Below, piece after piece: positions 33,600 through 42,319 of a DNA stretch of 64,000 nucleotides. The number at the start of each line of letters is the position of its first letter. The stretch's first letter is position 1. The notes beneath the pieces were generated by a model. That model had not been told where the DNA came from. It was given only the letters and a program-made list of their open reading frames with translations, and did not search any database. The stretch is from Candidatus Aminicenantota bacterium (lineage in GTDB: Bacteria; Acidobacteriota; Aminicenantia; UBA2199). The stretch lies in contig JAPKZK010000147.1 in assembly GCA_026393835.1 (NCBI GenBank), positions 1-64,000 on the forward strand. Reading direction: 5' to 3'. The position numbers and the translations under genes are program-made.

Positions 33600-34604
33600 T
33601 TAAAAGTCAGAATACAATTTGGAAATACAGTCATCTTTTTTATCCATGGCTTCCGCATCATTTTTGAGTTCCTGTTTTCGTAACCGGTACTGGATTTCTT
33701 CCAGTAATTTCCGGTTCACCCCCAGGAGGTCGGCGATAAACGCTACCAGCACCATTTGAAAGCTGATGCCGATCAAAACGCCGGCCAGGATTACCGATTG
33801 GACATGGCCGGTTCCGCTGCCGGTCAGCCAGAGGTACAGGTAGCGAAGCCCGATTAACGTCCCCGCAAAGAAAAAGATCAACCCCAGGCTCAAAAAGAAA
33901 CGAAAGGGCCGGTAAACCACTACCATGCGCAGGATGGCGATCACGGATTGGAGGATATATGAAAATGTACTCTTGAACAACCGTGAAGGGCGTTTGCTGG
34001 CGGTTTCGTTTACCCGGATGGGGATGGATACCACCACCATGTTTTTTTGTCCGGCCTGGATAATGGTTTCATGGGTATAGGTAAATGCGTTGAATACATT
34101 GAGTTTCAAAGCGGAATTGCGGCTGATGGCGCGGAAACCGCTGGGGGCGTCCAGGACGGTGGTGCGGCTGGCTTTTCTTACCAGCCAGCTTCCTATTTTT
34201 TGCAGGAGTTTCTTGACCGGGGAAAAGTGTTTTATCCGGGAAATGGGCCGGGCGCCGATAACCATATCGGCTTTGCCGTCCAGGATGGGTTGGATCAATT
34301 GGGGGATATCGTCGGCGTTATACTGGTTATCGGCGTCGGTGTTGACGATGATATCGGCCCCTAATTTTAAAGAGGCGTTCAAGCCGGCCATGAAAGACCT
34401 GGCCAGGCCCTGGTTTCTTTTGAAGCTGATGATATGGTTGACGCCGTTTTCTTCGGCGACTTTTACGGTTCCATCGGTGCTGCCGTCATCGATAATAAGC
34501 ACCTCGATCTCATCGACGCGGTCCAGTTTCCTGGGGAGCGCTTTCAGCGTTTCCGGCAAGCTTTCTTCTTCATTGTAACAACAAATTTGAATAACCAGTT
34601 TCAT
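33600..34604 (-). CDS. Membrane-bound GT2 glycosyltransferase (polyprenyl-phosphate type)
   Basis: 334 residues. The GT2 core has VIQICCYNEEESLPETL, IDDGSTDGT, NQGLARSFMAGL, NTDADNQYNADDI and VIGARPI. Two C-terminal hydrophobic segments (residues about 232-300, RFFLSLGLIFFFAGTLIGL and VILAGVLIGISFQMVLVAF) follow. This arrangement is typical of dolichyl/undecaprenyl-phosphate sugar transferases. It probably loads a sugar on a lipid carrier at the inner membrane. It starts 14 bases after the HEPN-like gene. Confidence 0.85.
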   Translation of the reverse strand: MKLVIQICCYNEEESLPETLKALPRKLDRVDEIEVLIIDDGSTDGTVKVAEENGVNHIISFKRNQGLARSFMAGLNASLKLGADIIVNTDADNQYNADDIPQLIQPILDGKADMVIGARPISRIKHFSPVKKLLQKIGSWLVRKASRTTVLDAPSGFRAISRNSALKLNVFNAFTYTHETIIQAGQKNMVVVSIPIRVNETASKRPSRLFKSTFSYILQSVIAILRMVVVYRPFRFFLSLGLIFFFAGTLIGLRYLYLWLTGSGTGHVQSVILAGVLIGISFQMVLVAFIADLLGVNRKLLEEIQYRLRKQELKNDAEAMDKKDDCISKLYSDF

Positions 34605-34618
34605 GGGCTTCTCTTCTT

Positions 34619-35095
34619 TTACTCTTTGATCTCCAGTATCATTTTTTTGTCGGAGACATATATTTTGACCTTTTCAACTGTCTCTAACAACGCCTCGCTG
34701 TATTCCAGGACATTTTTAAATATTTCCGTTATGTCATCCATACAATATTCATGTGTAATCTCATTTCTCAGGTCCCTGATAATTTTTAATTGCTCCGCCC
34801 CCGGGATGATTTCGAGTTTTTCAGCCAGGTTTATCCTGTCTATAAAAGTTTTGGCATCCTCTCTGAGCAGTAAAAAGATGTTCTTCAATATCTTTTGGGT
34901 CAATATATAGCATATTCTTGCAAACCGAGAAGATAACGATTCAAATTTGTCTAGTTCTTCATAGGAATACTTTTCTTTGATACCGATCTCTTTGCACTTT
35001 TCATAAGAATAATTAAATGTATACATGGCTTTATCCAGCATTTCCATATATTCACTCAATTTTTTCTTTAAATGCATATTTTTCGGTACTCTCAT
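34619..35095 (-). CDS. HEPN/HepT-like helical protein
   Basis: 158 residues, all predicted helical. The C-terminal part carries RDLRNEITHEY, which contains an R-x4-H (RNEITH) pattern like the active-site motif of HEPN ribonucleases and HepT toxins. No MNT-type nucleotidyltransferase antitoxin gene is adjacent. Instead it overlaps the preceding glycan-locus gene by four bases (ATGA) and precedes a glycosyltransferase by 14 bases, so it is expressed within the operon. It may be a toxin-like RNase, or a HEPN fold used in another way. Confidence 0.6.
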   Translation of the reverse strand: MRVPKNMHLKKKLSEYMEMLDKAMYTFNYSYEKCKEIGIKEKYSYEELDKFESLSSRFARICYILTQKILKNIFLLLREDAKTFIDRINLAEKLEIIPGAEQLKIIRDLRNEITHEYCMDDITEIFKNVLEYSEALLETVEKVKIYVSDKKMILEIKE

Positions 35096-36105
35096 TTTTG
35101 GAAATATTTCACTCCGACAAATTCTTCTTTTAACCCGTCTACAGAATCAAAATAAGCTACGTGGGAACCATGGAACTCATTTAACCAGGGATACTCTTGT
35201 CCATACCTGTAAATGGAAATATCTTTAAACGACACGGCTCCGTCAAAAGCCCCCTTCTTTCCTTGACTGCGCCCCAACAGGTTCAATACCGGCGCTTCCA
35301 CTTCCTCCTCCGGGGAAAACAGGAGACTGACTTTCCTGTACTTTCCCTCAGCCCCAGCAGCCAATTCATGCCGGTTTGAAGCGGGACTCAACATAACAAC
35401 GGCCTTTGCCCCTCGGGTTACTTTATAATCGAAAACAATCTCATAAAGTTTTCCTTTTTTAAAAACCCCCGGCAGAGGAATGGAAATCTTTGCACTGCCG
35501 TACGTTAACTCTTTCTCAGCCCCCTGGAAACATTGGTAAATGACTTCTTTTTTATCTTCATCCTGCTCGCCCTCCGCCCCCTTCCGGGCCGCCGCCAGCT
35601 TGAAAAGGGAATTCTCAATATCGGGGAACGAACGGTCTAACCGAACCAGGTCTTCTATCCCGCTCTCCGCCGTGGTAAAGGCGAAATAATAACCGCCGGT
35701 ATAAAGGACATTAAACCGCTTAAACCGGAACACCAGGAAAGAGGCGACTTCCCGGTTATTTACGGTTATATGAATGTTTCCCCGGCTAAAATCCGCCGCA
35801 TCACGAATATGCCCGGCGATGTCGAAACGGTTTATGATGTAATAATTTCCCTTTTCATTGTAGGCAAAACTCTGACGAAATAAAGGGCTGCTTTTCTCCG
35901 AAACAACCAGGTTGACGCTCAATGCCGACGGTTCCTTGCCTAGTTCCCCGGCAATGGCGACCGCCTGCTCTAATTTAAAGGAATTCCAGGCCATGAATTT
36001 AAACGCCATGACCGCGGCGATGAGGATAACGAAACCCTTGCCTGCCTCTTTCAATAATTTTAACAGGAATTGTTTTCGTTCAACGCTTAGTTTGTACTTC
36101 ATCAT
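35092..36105 (-). CDS. Membrane-anchored extracytoplasmic protein of the glycan locus
   Basis: 337 residues. One N-terminal membrane segment (GKGFVILIAAVMAFKFMAW, about 23-41) is followed by a soluble domain rich in beta strands (NIHITVNNREVASFLVFRF, LYEIVFDYKVTRGAKAVVML, YRKVSLLFSPEEEVEAPVLNLLG) resembling a carbohydrate-binding or jelly-roll fold. I do not recognise a family. Two adjacent ATGs are possible starts. It lies between sulfotransferase and HEPN genes in the operon and may help glycan modification or assembly in the periplasm. Confidence 0.55.
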   Translation of the reverse strand: MMKYKLSVERKQFLLKLLKEAGKGFVILIAAVMAFKFMAWNSFKLEQAVAIAGELGKEPSALSVNLVVSEKSSPLFRQSFAYNEKGNYYIINRFDIAGHIRDAADFSRGNIHITVNNREVASFLVFRFKRFNVLYTGGYYFAFTTAESGIEDLVRLDRSFPDIENSLFKLAAARKGAEGEQDEDKKEVIYQCFQGAEKELTYGSAKISIPLPGVFKKGKLYEIVFDYKVTRGAKAVVMLSPASNRHELAAGAEGKYRKVSLLFSPEEEVEAPVLNLLGRSQGKKGAFDGAVSFKDISIYRYGQEYPWLNEFHGSHVAYFDSVDGLKEEFVGVKYFQK

Positions 36106-36191
36106 TCTTTGTTCCTTTTTAATACCGGGAAACTCTTAAAAGTAATTATTTCATATCCGCTTTTTTTTTGCAAACGTATGACTGGAAATTT

Positions 36192-37121
36192 TTACCATTC
36201 GGAATCTGTATAAAAATGGGCCGACACATCAGCCGTAATCTGTTTTACTCGCTCCACATCGCCGGGCAGCATATGCTTCTTCCAACCGGCTATGTTCTCT
36301 TTACTGTCTCTCTTTAAAAATGTGGCCTGCTTGTCCGGCCTCTCTTTCGGATTGGAACCGGCTGAATACTCCCGGATATGCTGTTCAATGGCAGGAGTAA
36401 ATGTCAACCCCAAAGCTTCATATAACGACCTGAACTCTCCGACAGGGTCTAACGAGATATCTTCATGTCGTAAATATATCCAGCCGGGATGCTCTTGCCG
36501 GTAATCCAATACCCGTGCATAAATGATTTTCCACAACAGCGCCGCCTGTTGGATAATATCCAGCGGCTCCCGGGCCGCTCTTTCGATCTCCTCTTTGAAA
36601 CGACGAAGCGGCCCCGCCATCAACAAGGGTTGTTTCAAAAAATCATTGAAAGGGAAATGCCATTGCAACCGCTTGAGCGAACCGGCAAACGCCGCGGGAT
36701 GCCGGATCAATACGACTACCTGGAAATCGAAAACCTCCGCCAACCAGGGGGCGGAAAAAAAAGCGATGGGGTCTTTAAACAATACCCTCTGCTTTTTTAT
36801 GCCGGCCCTTTTAAACCTGTAAAAATTCTCCCACCAGAGCCGGGCCTGGGATTTTGTCTTGATAAGCATAAGCTCTTTAAAGGAATGGAATTTGTATTCG
36901 AGGATTTCCGAGATACACCGGCGATACGGCCCTTCATTTTCAACGGTGACATACGGGAACCAGGTATCGAAGACTGCCCTGCAAACCCCGGGTCCGAAAT
37001 CTTTGTTAAAGGGCTCGAATATATAACAAACTTCCGCTGATTTTCCCACCATCTGCCCGACCCACGTGGAACCGGACCGGTGCGCGCCGGTGATTAAAAT
37101 GGGGGTTTGTCTCATCTTCAT
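36192..37121 (-). CDS. PAPS-dependent sulfotransferase family protein
   Basis: About 309 residues from the ATG at 37121, two bases after the upstream stop. An ORF starting further upstream would overlap the epimerase gene and lacks family similarity. It has the 5'-phosphosulfate loop (ILITGAHRSGSTWVGQM), the 3'-phosphate-binding stretch (VVLIRHPAAFAGSLKRL) and the late helix region with the IYLRHEDISLDP acidic motif. Such enzymes sulfate sugars or proteins. Its place in the operon suggests a sulfated surface glycan. No PAPS synthesis genes are in the window. Confidence 0.82.
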   Translation of the reverse strand: MKMRQTPILITGAHRSGSTWVGQMVGKSAEVCYIFEPFNKDFGPGVCRAVFDTWFPYVTVENEGPYRRCISEILEYKFHSFKELMLIKTKSQARLWWENFYRFKRAGIKKQRVLFKDPIAFFSAPWLAEVFDFQVVVLIRHPAAFAGSLKRLQWHFPFNDFLKQPLLMAGPLRRFKEEIERAAREPLDIIQQAALLWKIIYARVLDYRQEHPGWIYLRHEDISLDPVGEFRSLYEALGLTFTPAIEQHIREYSAGSNPKERPDKQATFLKRDSKENIAGWKKHMLPGDVERVKQITADVSAHFYTDSEW

Positions 37122-37123
37122 AA

Positions 37124-38098
37124 TTATGCAGATTTTCCCAGGACCGAAACGAAATACTCGATGGTTCTCTTCAATCCTTCCGCCAACGGCGTAATCGGAC
37201 CCCAACCCAATTCCTTTTGCGCCAACGAAATATCCGGCTTGCGCCGCTCCGGGTCATCCGCCGGCAATGCATGATAAATGATCTTCGATTTCGAATCGGT
37301 TAACTCGATCACCTTTTGCGCCAATTGGAGAATGGTAAACTCCACGGGATTCCCCAAATTCACCGGCCCGATAAATTCATCCGGGGCCCCCATCATCTTT
37401 ATTAAACCGTTTACCATATCATCCACATAACAAAAAGACCGGGTCTGACCACCCTCGCCATATACGGTGATATCCTTTCCCCTTAACGCCTGTACGATGA
37501 AATTACTGACCACCCGGCCATCATTGGGATGCATGCGCGGTCCATATGTATTGAATATCCGCACGACTTTGATCTTTACTTTATTCTGCCGGTGATAATC
37601 GAAAAAAAGCGTCTCGGCGCACCGCTTACCCTCATCATAACACGACCGTATCCCAATAGGATTCACATTGCCCCAATAACTCTCGGGCTGCGGATGTACC
37701 CCCGGGTTCCCGTAAATCTCACTGGTAGAAGCTTGCAATATCTTCGCCTTTACCCGCTTGGCCAACCCTAACATATGAATGGAACCCATGACATTGGTCT
37801 TTATAGTCTTAACGGGATTGTACTGGTAATGGATGGGAGAAGCCGGACAGGCCAGGTTGTAGATTTCATCGATTTCCAACAATAAAGGATGTACGATATC
37901 ATGCCGGATCACCTCGAAATGGGGATTATGCAACAAATGTCGGATATTCTCCTTGGAGCCGGTGAAAAAATTGTCCACACATATAACTTCATTGCCTTCC
38001 TGCAATAACCTCTCACATAAATGGGAACCGATAAACCCGGCCCCCCCCGTTACCAGGATGGATTTATGCACCGCCACCTGGGAATTGTGTTTATTCAT
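37124..38098 (-). CDS. uxs: UDP-glucuronate decarboxylase (UDP-xylose synthase)
   Basis: 324 residues. It has NAD-binding VTGGAGFIGSHLCERLL, NLACPASPIHYQYNPVKTIKTN, STSEIYGNP, SCYDEGKRCAETL (catalytic Tyr/Lys), VRIFNTYGPRMHPNDGRVVSNF and GGQTRSFCYVDDMV. This is an almost consensus set for UXS-type decarboxylases. It converts UDP-glucuronate to UDP-xylose. The matching UDP-glucose dehydrogenase is not clearly in the window; the dehydrogenase at 41003-42319 looks more like a UDP-GlcNAc type. Confidence 0.9.
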   Translation of the reverse strand: MNKHNSQVAVHKSILVTGGAGFIGSHLCERLLQEGNEVICVDNFFTGSKENIRHLLHNPHFEVIRHDIVHPLLLEIDEIYNLACPASPIHYQYNPVKTIKTNVMGSIHMLGLAKRVKAKILQASTSEIYGNPGVHPQPESYWGNVNPIGIRSCYDEGKRCAETLFFDYHRQNKVKIKVVRIFNTYGPRMHPNDGRVVSNFIVQALRGKDITVYGEGGQTRSFCYVDDMVNGLIKMMGAPDEFIGPVNLGNPVEFTILQLAQKVIELTDSKSKIIYHALPADDPERRKPDISLAQKELGWGPITPLAEGLKRTIEYFVSVLGKSA

Positions 38099-38112
38099 GG
38101 GTTCTCCTTGTC

Positions 38113-38226
38113 ACTTTCATTAATAATTAACCATTAACAATTGACAATTAACAATTCTCACTAAAAAGTAAGTATTAATGGGAATTAATTGTCAATTGTC
38201 AATTGTTAATTATTAATTGTTAACCT
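38113..38226. repeat. Large AT-rich inverted repeat between wbpE-like and uxs genes
   Basis: Left arm (about 38119-38157) and right arm (about 38182-38222) are made of AATTGACAATTAACAATT-type words and are complementary over nearly 38 bases. In RNA a long stem would separate two co-directional genes of one operon, so it might act as a processing or attenuation site. Confidence 0.65.
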
Positions 38227-38231
38227 GGTTC

Positions 38232-39338
38232 TTATGAACCGATTGTCTCGATTATTTTGGCTTGGTCCTCTGCTGACAGGTAGGGATGCATGGGCACACT
38301 GAATACCCTATCCGCAACTTCTTCACTAACCGGGAAATCGCCTTTTTTATATCCCAGATCGGCAAACGCTTCCTGTAAATGAAGCGGCGTGGGATAATAA
38401 ATCGCGGTGGGGATTCCCTGCTTACTTAACCTGGCAATCACCGCATCCCGCTCCGGGTGCAATATCGAATACTGGGCCCAGGCGGAAATATTATAATCCC
38501 TTACATAAGGCGCTTTGGCCGGCGATTTAAGCCCCTGTTCATAGCGCCGCGCCACGGTTTGACGCAGATCGATCTCCTCGGCGAAGATATCCATTTTAGC
38601 CAACAATACGGCGGCCTGGATAGTATCCAACCGGCCGTTCACACCGATTCTTATATTACTATACTTATCGGCGCCTGAACCGTGAACCCGGATGGAAGTT
38701 AATTTTTTGTAAAGCCCGGCGTCATCGGTGAAAATCATGCCGCCATCGCCGTAACACCCCAGGGGCTTGGCCGGGAAAAAACTGGTGGCCCCCACATCGG
38801 CATTGGCGCAGGCTTTTTTCCCTTTGTAAGAGGCCCCGAAACTCTGTGCGGCATCCTGTAATACAAAAAGTCCGTACTTTTTCGCGATGGCATTAATCTC
38901 ATCATAATCCGCCGGCTGACCGAAAAGGTCCACCGGGATCACACCGCGGGGCTTAAGCTCTCCCCGTTGGATGGTTTTACGGATGACTTTTTCCAGTTCG
39001 ATAGGGTCGATATTAAAGGTGTCCGGCTGGGCGTCCACGAATACGGGCGCGGCCCCTAAGAGTTGTATTACCTCGGCCGTGGCTATAAATGTGAAAGGCG
39101 TGGTAAATACGGCGTCGCCGGGTCCGATATCCAGGGCCATCAGGGGTATCAATAAGGCATCCGTGCCGCTGGCCACACCCACGGCGTATCGCGTCCCTAC
39201 ATATTGGGCCAACTTCTCTTCCAGTTCTTTGATCTCCGGCCCCATGATGTATTTGCCATGGTCCAACACTTTCTTAATATTGGTTTCAATTTTGTCTCTA
39301 ATCCGCTTTTGCTGCGCATTCAAATCGATAAATTGCAT
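38232..39338 (-). CDS. wbpE: DegT/DnrJ/EryC1 aminotransferase (WbpE-type)
   Basis: 368 residues. The PLP-dependent sugar aminotransferase signatures are: VASGTDALLIPLMALDIGPGDAVFTTPFTFIATAEVI, VDLFGQPADYDEI, LQDAAQSFGASYKG and TSFFPAKPLGCYGDGGMIFT with the Lys Schiff base, then RLDTIQAAVLLAK. Position beside a WbpD-type acyltransferase and WbpB-type dehydrogenase suggests it aminates UDP-3-keto-GlcNAcA to UDP-GlcNAc(3NH2)A, as WbpE does. Assignment to this step rests on the neighbours. Confidence 0.82.
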   Translation of the reverse strand: MQFIDLNAQQKRIRDKIETNIKKVLDHGKYIMGPEIKELEEKLAQYVGTRYAVGVASGTDALLIPLMALDIGPGDAVFTTPFTFIATAEVIQLLGAAPVFVDAQPDTFNIDPIELEKVIRKTIQRGELKPRGVIPVDLFGQPADYDEINAIAKKYGLFVLQDAAQSFGASYKGKKACANADVGATSFFPAKPLGCYGDGGMIFTDDAGLYKKLTSIRVHGSGADKYSNIRIGVNGRLDTIQAAVLLAKMDIFAEEIDLRQTVARRYEQGLKSPAKAPYVRDYNISAWAQYSILHPERDAVIARLSKQGIPTAIYYPTPLHLQEAFADLGYKKGDFPVSEEVADRVFSVPMHPYLSAEDQAKIIETIGS

Positions 39339-39373
39339 TACTTGCTCCTCTCTTTTCTAATTTGTTTTTTTTT

Positions 39374-39417
39374 CAATTTATAATTTATAGTTTAAAATTT
39401 ATAATTTATAATTTTTA
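39374..39417. repeat. AT-rich tandem short repeat
   Basis: Tandem AATTTATA-type units, a few of them inverted, lie between the WbpE- and WbpD-type genes. They resemble the other short intergenic repeats of this window in style (7-9-base period). No coding sequence. Confidence 0.6.
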
Positions 39418-40017
39418 TCCCTGTATTTCCTCTACTTGTAATCCTTTCTTTTTGTACTTACGTTGGCATTTATTGCATTCTCCCGTTTCTTCGGATTTTG
39501 GGTCCCCGGTTAAGCTCAATTTGGTCCCGCAGGCGCAATACCAACCCTTTAGGCGGGCGGGGTTTCCCACTACCAGGGCGTAATCGGGCACATCTTTGGT
39601 CACCACTGCCCCGGCCCCGACAAAAGCATATTTGCCAATGGTAGTACCGCATACGATGGTGCTGTTGGCGCCCAGGGAAGCGCTTTTTTTCACCAACGTC
39701 TTGATATAATACTCGGCGCCCCGCTGGGGAAACTCGCTCCTGGGATTGAGGATGTTGGTAAATACCATCGAAGGCCCGCAAAAGACATAATCCTCCAGCT
39801 CGACGCCTTCATATACGGATACATTATTTTGGATTTTCACATTATTACCGATGATCGCGTTGTTGGCAACATTGACGTTCTGACCAAGGGAACACTTTTT
39901 ACCGATCCGCGTCCCTCCCTGGATATGGGAAAAATGCCAGATTTTGGTTCCTTCGCCGATCTCGACATTGTCGTCTACATAGCTGCTTTCATGTACAAAA
40001 TGGTTCTTTTCAGACAT
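39415..40017 (-). CDS. wbpD: Left-handed beta-helix N-acetyltransferase (WbpD-type)
   Basis: 200 residues. Hexapeptide repeats (VEIGEGTKIWHFSHIQGGTRIGKKC, VANNAIIGNNVKIQNNVSVYEGVELEDYVFCGPSMVF), KKSASLGANSTIV and VGAGAVVTKDVPDYALVVGNPA are typical WbpD/WlbB signatures. A C-terminal extension carries CACGT and CNKC pairs that could bind zinc. It would acetylate the 3-amino group of UDP-GlcNAc(3NH2)A. Its stop lies near the AT repeat. Confidence 0.88.
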   Translation of the reverse strand: MSEKNHFVHESSYVDDNVEIGEGTKIWHFSHIQGGTRIGKKCSLGQNVNVANNAIIGNNVKIQNNVSVYEGVELEDYVFCGPSMVFTNILNPRSEFPQRGAEYYIKTLVKKSASLGANSTIVCGTTIGKYAFVGAGAVVTKDVPDYALVVGNPARLKGWYCACGTKLSLTGDPKSEETGECNKCQRKYKKKGLQVEEIQG

Positions 40018-40020
40018 TAT

Positions 40021-41001
40021 TCACTCCTGGTTTTTAGATTTTCGCATTAAACTTTGTTCCGCCATTTCCAATATTTTTAAAACATTCAGTCCTTCGACGC
40101 CGTCGGTTTTAGACGTTTCCCGGGTTTCGACACAGTGGATGAAATGCAGTAATTCCTCCCTGAGGGGTTCTTTCATTTCAAAGTCCACCGGGTAGGATTC
40201 GGCTTTCATGGCCACCGGGATATCGCCGTTGAAATTGATCTTATGGGGATAGATCAACAATTTCTTGTCGCCCACATCATCGAATACGGCCATTTTTTCA
40301 CTGCCCACGACCACCAGCTTCTGTTCTTTGAACGGATGGAGCCAGTTGACAAAGACATGACTCTTAACCCCGTTTTTGAATTCCAGGGTGGTGAGGGTGG
40401 TATCGTAGATGCCGGGCTTCACATAAGCGCCGCCGTGGGCGTCCACCCGGACCGGCTCCTCGCCATTCATAATCATGGATATCAAAGAGATATCATGGGG
40501 GGCGAAACTCCACAAGACATTTTCCTCGGTCCGTAATTTCCCGATATTCAAGCGGTTGGAATAGATATAACGAATCTCTCCCAATTCGCCGGCATCGATA
40601 AGTTCTTTCAATTTGATAACCGCCGAATGGTACTGCAGGATATGCCCCACCATGAGTATACGGTTATGCCCGCCGGCAATATCCACCAGCTCTTGCCCTT
40701 CGGCCGTGGTCAACGCCAGGGGCTTTTCCACCAGCACATCCTTCCCGGCCAGCAAGTACTTTTTGGTCAATTCATAATGCCTGGCCGCCGGCGCGGCTAT
40801 TACCACCGCACAAATATCAGGATTATTCAAAATACTTGAATCTTGCGTTACAAAAAGGACATCGGGGAACTCTTTTTTCCGCTCGCGGACGATCTCTTCA
40901 CTTAATTCTAATACTGAATGCAATACGTTGAGCCGGTGCAAATTTTTTAAATGATTCTTGCCCCAATACCCGGCGCCAATCAATGCAATATTTTTTTCCA
41001 T
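40021..41001 (-). CDS. wbpB: Gfo/Idh/MocA dehydrogenase (WbpB-type)
   Basis: About 326 residues; the ATG at 41001 is preferred because GGAAAG precedes it and the Rossmann strand begins directly (NIALIGAGYWGKNHL). Further motifs are VVIAAPAARHYEL, VLVEKPLALTTAEG and MVGHILQYHSAVIKLKEL. It probably oxidises UDP-GlcNAcA at C3 in the WbpA-B-E-D route to UDP-2,3-diacetamido-2,3-dideoxyglucuronate. The WbpA-type gene ends one base upstream, and the WbpD-type gene starts 3 bases downstream, so they are tightly coupled. Confidence 0.85.
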   Translation of the reverse strand: MEKNIALIGAGYWGKNHLKNLHRLNVLHSVLELSEEIVRERKKEFPDVLFVTQDSSILNNPDICAVVIAAPAARHYELTKKYLLAGKDVLVEKPLALTTAEGQELVDIAGGHNRILMVGHILQYHSAVIKLKELIDAGELGEIRYIYSNRLNIGKLRTEENVLWSFAPHDISLISMIMNGEEPVRVDAHGGAYVKPGIYDTTLTTLEFKNGVKSHVFVNWLHPFKEQKLVVVGSEKMAVFDDVGDKKLLIYPHKINFNGDIPVAMKAESYPVDFEMKEPLREELLHFIHCVETRETSKTDGVEGLNVLKILEMAEQSLMRKSKNQE

Positions 41002-41002
41002 T

Positions 41003-42319
41003 TTATGCTTTCCAGATTCTGTCACTCTTGAGCCCTTTCTGGTTCAGCGCGTTCCGCGTATCGATCATTATCCTGGTTTTCTTTAATAGGTACGGGTAAT
41101 CGATATCCGTATGATTGGTGATGATAATGCCGGCGTCATATTCGTTATCTTCAAGTTTCTCTATTTCTACCGACTCCAGGTTCAATTCGTATTTTCGCGT
41201 CTTAGGGAGCACCGGGATATAAGGGTCGTAATAGGACACGTCCACACCCTCTTTTATTAATAGGTCGATCACTTTCAACGCCGGGCTCTCTCTCATATCA
41301 TCGATATCCGGTTTGTAAGCCACGCCGATTACCAGGATTTTGGCGTCCACCAACGAACGGCCCATTGTAATTAACGCTTTCATGGTTTTTTCGATCACGT
41401 AATAGGGCATGGTGTTGTTGATCTCCCCGGCCAGCTCGATGAAATGGGTATAAATATCATACTCTTTGGCTTTCCAGGTGAGGTAAAATGGATCGATGGG
41501 GATGCAGTGACCACCCAGGCCGGGACCGGGATAAAAGGCCTGGAACCCGAAGGGTTTGGTTTTGGCGGCTTCGATTACTTCCCACACATCGATGCCCATG
41601 CGATCGAAAATCATTTTTAATTCATTTACCAGCGCGATATTAATCGCCCGGTAAGTGTTTTCCAATATCTTGGAAGCTTCGGCAATTTTAGGCGAAGAAA
41701 CCGGCACTACTTTTACGATCTGTCCGTAAAGGGACTTTAAAATCTCCAGGCCGTCCGGGCTGACGGCGCTGATTACCTTAGGAATATTGCCGGTTTCAAA
41801 CTCTTTGTTGCCCGGGTCTTCCCGTTCCGGGGAAAAACCCAGTTGAAAATCGCTGCCTTCTCGCAGCCCGGATTTCTCAAGAATTGGGAGCATATCCTCT
41901 TCCGTAGTGCCGGGGTAGGTGGTGCTTTCAAGCACCACTACCTGACCTTTCCTTAAATACTTAGCGATCACTTCGGTGCTGTTCAACACATAGGAGAGAT
42001 CGGGGTTGTAGTGTTCATCCAGGGGGGTGGGCACACAGATCAGGATGAAATCGGCCTCAACCAGTCGTGAAAAATCCGAAGTGGCGTTGAACTTCTTTTT
42101 CTCGATAACGAACTCCTTTAAAAAATCCTCGCTGATGTGTTTAATATAACTTCTACCGCTGTTGATTTTCCGGATTTTGCCCTCATCCAGGTCAAAACCC
42201 AGGATGGTAAAGTTCTTTTTTAAAAATTCACGGGCCAGGGGTAAACCTACATAGCCCAGTCCGATGACAGCGACGACGCCGGTCCTATTTTCAATTTTTG
42301 CAATCAGTTCCTCTTTCAT
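41003..42319 (-). CDS. wbpA: UDP-GlcNAc/UDP-sugar 6-dehydrogenase (WbpA-type)
   Basis: 438 residues. It has VAVIGLGYVGLPLAREFLKK, ICVPTPLDEHYNPDLSYV, VVLESTTYPGTTEEDM, ENTYRAINIALVNELKMIFDRMGIDVWEV, GPGLGGHCIPIDPFYLTWKA (catalytic Cys) and VIGVAYKPDIDDMRESP. The GGHCIPIDPFYLTWKA form and KNTYR variant point to the UDP-N-acetylhexosamine branch rather than UDP-glucose dehydrogenase. ATGA overlap with wzz. The product feeds the WbpB/E/D-type enzymes encoded just downstream. Confidence 0.88.
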   Translation of the reverse strand: MKEELIAKIENRTGVVAVIGLGYVGLPLAREFLKKNFTILGFDLDEGKIRKINSGRSYIKHISEDFLKEFVIEKKKFNATSDFSRLVEADFILICVPTPLDEHYNPDLSYVLNSTEVIAKYLRKGQVVVLESTTYPGTTEEDMLPILEKSGLREGSDFQLGFSPEREDPGNKEFETGNIPKVISAVSPDGLEILKSLYGQIVKVVPVSSPKIAEASKILENTYRAINIALVNELKMIFDRMGIDVWEVIEAAKTKPFGFQAFYPGPGLGGHCIPIDPFYLTWKAKEYDIYTHFIELAGEINNTMPYYVIEKTMKALITMGRSLVDAKILVIGVAYKPDIDDMRESPALKVIDLLIKEGVDVSYYDPYIPVLPKTRKYELNLESVEIEKLEDNEYDAGIIITNHTDIDYPYLLKKTRIMIDTRNALNQKGLKSDRIWKA

